16,615 nt of DNA from Clostridiaceae bacterium (GTDB lineage Bacteria; Bacillota; Clostridia; Lachnospirales; Lachnospiraceae), in contig JAGZXV010000133.1 of assembly GCA_018378255.1 (NCBI GenBank), forward strand, positions 1 to 16,615, written 5' to 3'. Under the pieces are notes generated by a model, which had not been told where the DNA came from, ran no database searches, and saw nothing but the letters and a program-made list of their open reading frames with translations. Position numbers and translations under genes: made by a program. Shown here piece by piece: positions 12,770-16,615 of the stretch; within the stretch, counting starts at the first letter, position 1, and every line of letters begins with the position of its first letter.

Positions 12770-13891
12770 ATGTTGGAAGTTGCCCTTGCCCAGAAATTTA
12801 TAGAAAAGTTATCTGATCTGGTTGAGTATAACGTCAATATTATGAATGAAAAAGGGATTATAATTGCCGGTAAAGACAGTTCACGGATCGGAACCTTTCA
12901 TGAAGGGGCCTATAAGGTGATCAAAAGCGGAAAAGAATTGTATGAAAGTGCAGAAAACGGCCCTTTGGGACAAGGTTCGGAAGGCATCTGCCTGCCCCTT
13001 TTGTATAACGGTAAAAGAGTTGGAGTTGTGGGAATTAACGGCAATCCAAAAGAGATCAAGTCCATCGCGTCGGTGATCAGGATGGGACTGGAAGCCACAA
13101 TCAGCTATGAGATGCAGAAGGAGAAAGTATTTAAGCACAGAACCAACAAAGAAGCGTTTATCAATCAGCTTCTGTTCGAGGAAAAACTGGACGTTGACCG
13201 CCTGTTTTTTCTGGCGAACCAGCTCCAGTATAAGACAAATCTGATCCGCATTCCGATTCTGATTCATATCATGGACAACTACGATCTGGAAGAGATTTTT
13301 AAGCTGATCCGCAGGCACCCGCTGCATACCAGACAGGATATATCATACAGAACCGATGATTACCATGTGATCATATTTAAAAATGTGACGGATAACAGGA
13401 ATATTCTGGCTGATTATAAATATATCATAGGCGATTATTTAAACCCTATTTTCATGCTTCTGAAAGAGAATAATATCAATTACAGAAGTTATGTCGGTTC
13501 CTTCCAGAACAACCTGCTGAACTACAGGACCGCGTATATGCACTGCAAATGGATGGAAGCCAACCTTGTGGGAGACAGCGGTTTTTTCTTTTATGATCAT
13601 GTGGGCAAATACTTTAAGAGCATGATTCCGGTCAGTGAACTTCACTCCGTATTCAATGTATTTGATGAAATCTTAGACGATGGAGTGAAAGAGAGCTATA
13701 AGGAAATAATCGGGGGATTGGAAGAATGCAACTACAGCATGGTCCAGGCCGGTAAAAAACTGTTCATACATAAGAATACGGTTGCCTACCGGGTGGATAA
13801 GATCAGGGAGATATTCAACGTCAATCCATTTGCCAGCAAAATCGATAAGGAATACTTGAGTTATCTGTATGAATATCTGAATAATAAATAG
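12770..13891 (+). CDS. CdaR-family (sugar diacid recognition) transcriptional regulator
   Basis: This 373-residue cytoplasmic regulator has an N-terminal putative sugar-diacid-recognition domain (about 1-130; LAQKFIEKLSDLVEYNVNIMNEKGIIIAGKDSSRIGTFHEGA), a middle region without a recognised fold, and a C-terminal PucR-type helix-turn-helix (about 318-360; ECNYSMVQAGKKLFIHKNTVAYRVDKI). Family members activate genes for glucarate/galactarate/glycerate or other carbon sources. The ribosome site GGAGG lies ~12 nt before the ATG. A strong terminator separates the gene from the GH32 operon on the same strand. Its position next to that operon suggests, but does not prove, that it controls fructan use. 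No sugar-diacid catabolic gene is present in the window. Confidence 0.9.
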   Translation: MLEVALAQKFIEKLSDLVEYNVNIMNEKGIIIAGKDSSRIGTFHEGAYKVIKSGKELYESAENGPLGQGSEGICLPLLYNGKRVGVVGINGNPKEIKSIASVIRMGLEATISYEMQKEKVFKHRTNKEAFINQLLFEEKLDVDRLFFLANQLQYKTNLIRIPILIHIMDNYDLEEIFKLIRRHPLHTRQDISYRTDDYHVIIFKNVTDNRNILADYKYIIGDYLNPIFMLLKENNINYRSYVGSFQNNLLNYRTAYMHCKWMEANLVGDSGFFFYDHVGKYFKSMIPVSELHSVFNVFDEILDDGVKESYKEIIGGLEECNYSMVQAGKKLFIHKNTVAYRVDKIREIFNVNPFASKIDKEYLSYLYEYLNNK

Positions 13892-13911
13892 AATATGAGA
13901 AGGGTTTCAGG

Positions 13912-13967
13912 AAGAACATGCGTTTTGTGGCTATGACACAAAAAAGCATGTTCTTTTTGTTTTTTTG
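13912..13967 (+). terminator. Strong intrinsic terminator after CdaR-type gene
   Basis: AAGAACATGC (13912-13921) pairs with GCATGTTCTT (13946-13955), extended inside by TTTTGTG (13923-13929) with CACAAAA (13937-13943). It is followed by a long T-rich tract up to 13966. This is one of the clearest terminators in the window. Confidence 0.9.
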
Positions 13968-13971
13968 AAGA

Positions 13972-14040
13972 TGGAAAGATGTCTTAATAGACAATATAAT
14001 TTTAATTGTAAATGAAAAAGGATAAACAAAGATAATTGTC
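13972..14040 (+). promoter_or_regulatory. GH32 operon promoter with candidate operator repeats
   Basis: TGGAAA (13972-13977) and TATAAT (13995-14000) have 17-bp spacing. Inverted repeats surround the -10 box: GTCT/AGAC around TAAT (13981-13992), ACAAT (13991-13995) with ATTGT (14005-14009), and GACAAT (13990-13995) with ATTGTC (14035-14040). These are candidate regulator sites; the protein that binds is unknown. Confidence 0.55.
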
Positions 14041-14054
14041 CGGAAAGGTATAAA

Positions 14055-15752
14055 ATGTACATATTAAAGACTGATAAATATACAGAATTGATCTGGATTA
14101 TAAGCCACAAGACCGGGGACGGTTTGGTGGAAATCTATGAGGATTCCAAACTGGTATTCGTTAAGCGTTATACCTCCAGCCAGCCCTGGTATGACAGGAT
14201 CCGTCTGCAGAAGAACTGTATTTATCAGATATTCTGCAATTCCATCGAAATCCATTTCGCCTATCTGTGCGGCAATTCGGATGTGCTGGAACACGGAGTA
14301 TGCTTTCTGGAGTTTGGAGATCATGGTATTTCTACCTATGATGATGGGAACATGGATCAGGCTTATGGGCAGAAGTACCGGAATGCCTTTCACTTCAGTA
14401 CATTTAAAAACTGGATGAATGATCCAAACGGCCTGTGCTTTTATAAAGGGCGCTTCCATCTGTTCTACCAGATGAACCCGGCCTCACTCAATTGGGGAAA
14501 TGTGTACTGGGGACATGCCTGCAGCAAAGACCTGATCCACTGGACCCACCTTCCGATCGCATTATACCCGCAAAGGGAATTATATGGACTGAAAAATTAT
14601 AAAGGAGGCGCCTACAGCGGGTCTGCATGGACGGAAAAACAGGGGATATTCCTCTATTTTACAAGACATTTTTCACCGTGGAAAAAGGGAATTGAGACAA
14701 AGGAAACGCAGGTTCAGGCATTTTGTGAGGATGGGGTGAACGTTAAAAATGAAAAGGTGATCATAGAGGATAAGCCTGGCGGCAGCCGGGATTATAATTT
14801 CAGGGATCCTTCTGTGGTGATGATCGGGCAGAAAAAATATCTGCTGATCGGAACCACGGTGGGAGGGATATGTACGGTTGAAAAATATGGAGAAGATCAG
14901 GGGATTTGGTCGGATCAGGGAGTATTTTTCCAGGACGATATCGAGTGTGAAACAATTGAGTGCGTCAATTTCATACAGGGGGAAAACGGTCAGTGCGCCC
15001 TTCTCTGTTCCCTCCAGAACGCAGCTGACCGGGAGGGCAGGAAACGTCTGATGAAGTATTATACGGGCACTCTGAAGGACGGAAGATTTCTTTTGCAGAA
15101 ACATGGAATCTATGATTTTGGAACGGAGTGCTATGCGGTACAGGTGTTTAAAGCAGGGGAAAGGACATTGGCCTTTGGCTGGATTTTGAGCGCATATGGA
15201 GAGTTTCCGGCAGCAGAGGGGAAAACAGATGGGAGATTATCAAACGGATGTATGACAATTCCAAGAGAAATAATCCTGAAGGGAAAATGCCTGCTGACAA
15301 GGCCAGCCAAGGAAATAAAAACCCTTTTATACAACCAAAAGACAGTGATCGAAAACGGCCGCAGAATAGCTGAGATGCCCGAAGTTTCAAATGTTTACCA
15401 CCTATTCCTAAAACTGAAGAACAAAACAGACTTCAGGATCATATTGGCTCAAAATGATGCCTGCCGGATCGGAGTGGAATATAAAAACGGCCGTATTACT
15501 TTACTTTATGGTAAAAAAGACGAACAGCAGGTTCCAAACCTGTATGCAAATGTGGAGACAGTCAGGCAGTTAGAGATTTTCGTGGATAAAAGTTCCATTG
15601 AAATATTTGTAAACGACGGCGAAAAAGTGGGAACCAAAACTTACTTTTTCAAGCCGCATAACAGAAGTATGGAATACCGTTTTGAACATGGAGAGGAGGT
15701 AGAAGAGTTAACGGTATCCCAGGTGAACAGTATTTGGAAAAAATGGAGGTAA
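14055..15752 (+). CDS. Glycoside hydrolase family 32 (beta-fructofuranosidase/fructanase)
   Basis: This 565-residue enzyme hydrolyses beta-fructosides such as sucrose, fructo-oligosaccharides or inulin-type fragments. All three catalytic motifs are present: NWMNDPNG with the nucleophile Asp123, NFRDPS with the transition-state Asp251, and TECYAV with the acid/base Glu358. The five-bladed propeller spans about 110-410, followed by the usual C-terminal beta-sandwich (about 425-560), where FVDKSSIEIFVNDGE is typical. About 105 residues precede the propeller and match no domain I recognise. No signal peptide is present, so the enzyme should be cytoplasmic and act on imported oligosaccharides. The ribosome site GGAAAGG lies just before the ATG. 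The stop codon overlaps the ribosome site of the next gene, a sugar-binding lipoprotein, indicating one operon. Confidence 0.94.
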   Translation: MYILKTDKYTELIWIISHKTGDGLVEIYEDSKLVFVKRYTSSQPWYDRIRLQKNCIYQIFCNSIEIHFAYLCGNSDVLEHGVCFLEFGDHGISTYDDGNMDQAYGQKYRNAFHFSTFKNWMNDPNGLCFYKGRFHLFYQMNPASLNWGNVYWGHACSKDLIHWTHLPIALYPQRELYGLKNYKGGAYSGSAWTEKQGIFLYFTRHFSPWKKGIETKETQVQAFCEDGVNVKNEKVIIEDKPGGSRDYNFRDPSVVMIGQKKYLLIGTTVGGICTVEKYGEDQGIWSDQGVFFQDDIECETIECVNFIQGENGQCALLCSLQNAADREGRKRLMKYYTGTLKDGRFLLQKHGIYDFGTECYAVQVFKAGERTLAFGWILSAYGEFPAAEGKTDGRLSNGCMTIPREIILKGKCLLTRPAKEIKTLLYNQKTVIENGRRIAEMPEVSNVYHLFLKLKNKTDFRIILAQNDACRIGVEYKNGRITLLYGKKDEQQVPNLYANVETVRQLEIFVDKSSIEIFVNDGEKVGTKTYFFKPHNRSMEYRFEHGEEVEELTVSQVNSIWKKWR

Positions 15753-15754
15753 AT

Positions 15755-16615
15755 ATGAGAAGAAGATTATATGCGATAGCAGCAGTTTTATCCGCCGGAT
15801 TACTGGCCGCATGCAACAGTTCGAACCAGCCCACAGCGGGAACACAGAGCGCCCAGACGGTGTCAGGACAGGAGAAACAGAATAATGAGGCGGCAGCAGG
15901 CGGTAAGGCTGAGAAAATAACAATCTGGCGTCCCCAAAACACCCAGGAAATCGAAGCCTGGTGGACGGATATGCTGGATGCATTCAATAAAGAATATCAA
16001 GGTAAATATGAAGCGGTTCAGGAAACATTTCCGAAAAGCGGTTCCGACAGCTATTCGGAGAAAATAAATACCGCCGTAATCGCGGACAATCTGCCGGACT
16101 TAATGCTGGTGGACGGTCCCAACGTATCCAGCTACGCCCAAAATGAAATCTTGGTTCCCTTAGATGAATTTGTGACGGAAGAGGATAAAAAGGATATGCT
16201 GGATTCCTGTTTAAAGCAGGGCACTGTTGACGGTAAACTCTATGCGGTTGCGCTGTGGGAATCCTCTGTGGGCATTTACTATAATAAAGAAATGCTGGAA
16301 GAAGCAGGCATCCAGGTTCCGGCCACTCAGGATCAGGCCTGGACTTGGGATGAATTGTATGAAACGGCTAAACAATTAAAGAAAGAGAAGCAATTTGGAA
16401 TCACGCTGAATACAAACCAGAGCCAGATTACCTATTATTACTCCCCTCTTTTGGAACAGCTTGGATCCTGCCTGACAAATCCGGAGGGGACCAAGACAGA
16501 CGGTTATTTAAACAGCGAAGAATCCGTGGAAACGGCCGAATTTATTAAACGTTTCTATGAGGACGGAACCGCTAATATTGAACCCACCAGCACTGAGTTT
16601 GCAGACGGCGGTTCA
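15755..16615 (+). CDS. ABC transporter sugar-binding lipoprotein (partial, runs off window)
   Basis: The first 287 residues of a family-1 extracellular solute-binding protein are present, and the gene continues past the window end. The signal peptide (MRRRLYAIAAVLSAGLLAAC) ends in lipobox LLAAC with the lipidated Cys20, followed by a Ser/Thr/Gln/Ala-rich linker (about 21-52). The binding fold starts with EKITIWRPQN. NLPDLMLVDGPNVSSYA, GKLYAVALWESSVGIYYNKEMLEEAGI and TWDELYETAKQLKK are typical of carbohydrate-binding members. GGAGG (15745-15749) lies 5 nt before the ATG and overlaps the end of the GH32 gene, so translation is coupled. Permease genes are expected just beyond the window. With GH32 upstream the ligand is probably a fructo-oligosaccharide, which is inference. 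Confidence 0.92.
   Translation, partial: MRRRLYAIAAVLSAGLLAACNSSNQPTAGTQSAQTVSGQEKQNNEAAAGGKAEKITIWRPQNTQEIEAWWTDMLDAFNKEYQGKYEAVQETFPKSGSDSYSEKINTAVIADNLPDLMLVDGPNVSSYAQNEILVPLDEFVTEEDKKDMLDSCLKQGTVDGKLYAVALWESSVGIYYNKEMLEEAGIQVPATQDQAWTWDELYETAKQLKKEKQFGITLNTNQSQITYYYSPLLEQLGSCLTNPEGTKTDGYLNSEESVETAEFIKRFYEDGTANIEPTSTEFADGGS

Noticed and set aside
1..16615. Search by eye for CRISPR arrays, tRNAs, transposases or phage genes
   Set aside because: No regularly spaced short repeats, cloverleaf-like segments or recombinase motifs were recognised.

Overview
The window looks like chromosomal DNA from a Clostridia-class Firmicute, most likely Lachnospiraceae (Hungatella/Enterocloster/Lacrimispora-like). 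This is inferred from strong AGGAGG ribosome sites, TTGNNN-17-TATAAT promoters, intermediate GC, the Firmicute-type long GalT, a NusG-domain-II protein, a Gx transporter, YitT and CdaR families, and lipoprotein-type sugar-binding and hydrolase proteins. No rRNA, tRNA, CRISPR array, transposase or phage gene was seen.

Layout. Bases 1-699 hold no convincing gene. They contain a ~350-bp, nearly perfect palindrome (294-644) that folds as a long stem capped by two smaller hairpins, plus a degenerate inverted partial copy at 1-112. Next come an HSL-family esterase (700-1599) and moeA (1641-2843) on the + strand. A short membrane-anchored NusG-domain-II protein (2863-3210) converges on moeA from the - strand. 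A response regulator and overlapping histidine kinase (3493-5500) are followed, across a short gap with a hairpin covering the ribosome site, by a large secreted lipoprotein that looks like a glycoside hydrolase (5584-7929). A Gx transporter starting at GTG (8029-8544), a stand-alone galT (8715-10217), a YitT-family membrane protein with a ~200-nt structured leader (10557-11420) and an EamA-family exporter (11623-12552) follow, each with its own likely promoter.

The right end is a carbohydrate region. A CdaR-type regulator (12770-13891) ends in a strong terminator. It is followed by a promoter, an intracellular GH32 fructosidase with an extra N-terminal region (14055-15752), and a tightly coupled ABC sugar-binding lipoprotein (15755 to beyond the window end). 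This is the start of a fructan/fructo-oligosaccharide uptake operon: the binding protein would capture the sugar, a permease presumably encoded beyond the window would import it, and the GH32 enzyme would hydrolyse it in the cytoplasm.

The most unusual material is non-coding: the Y-shaped repeat at the left end, the structured leaders of galT, yitT and the lipoprotein gene, and the likely antisense overlap of moeA transcripts with the NusG-II gene. The least characterised protein is the 781-residue lipoprotein linked to the two-component system.
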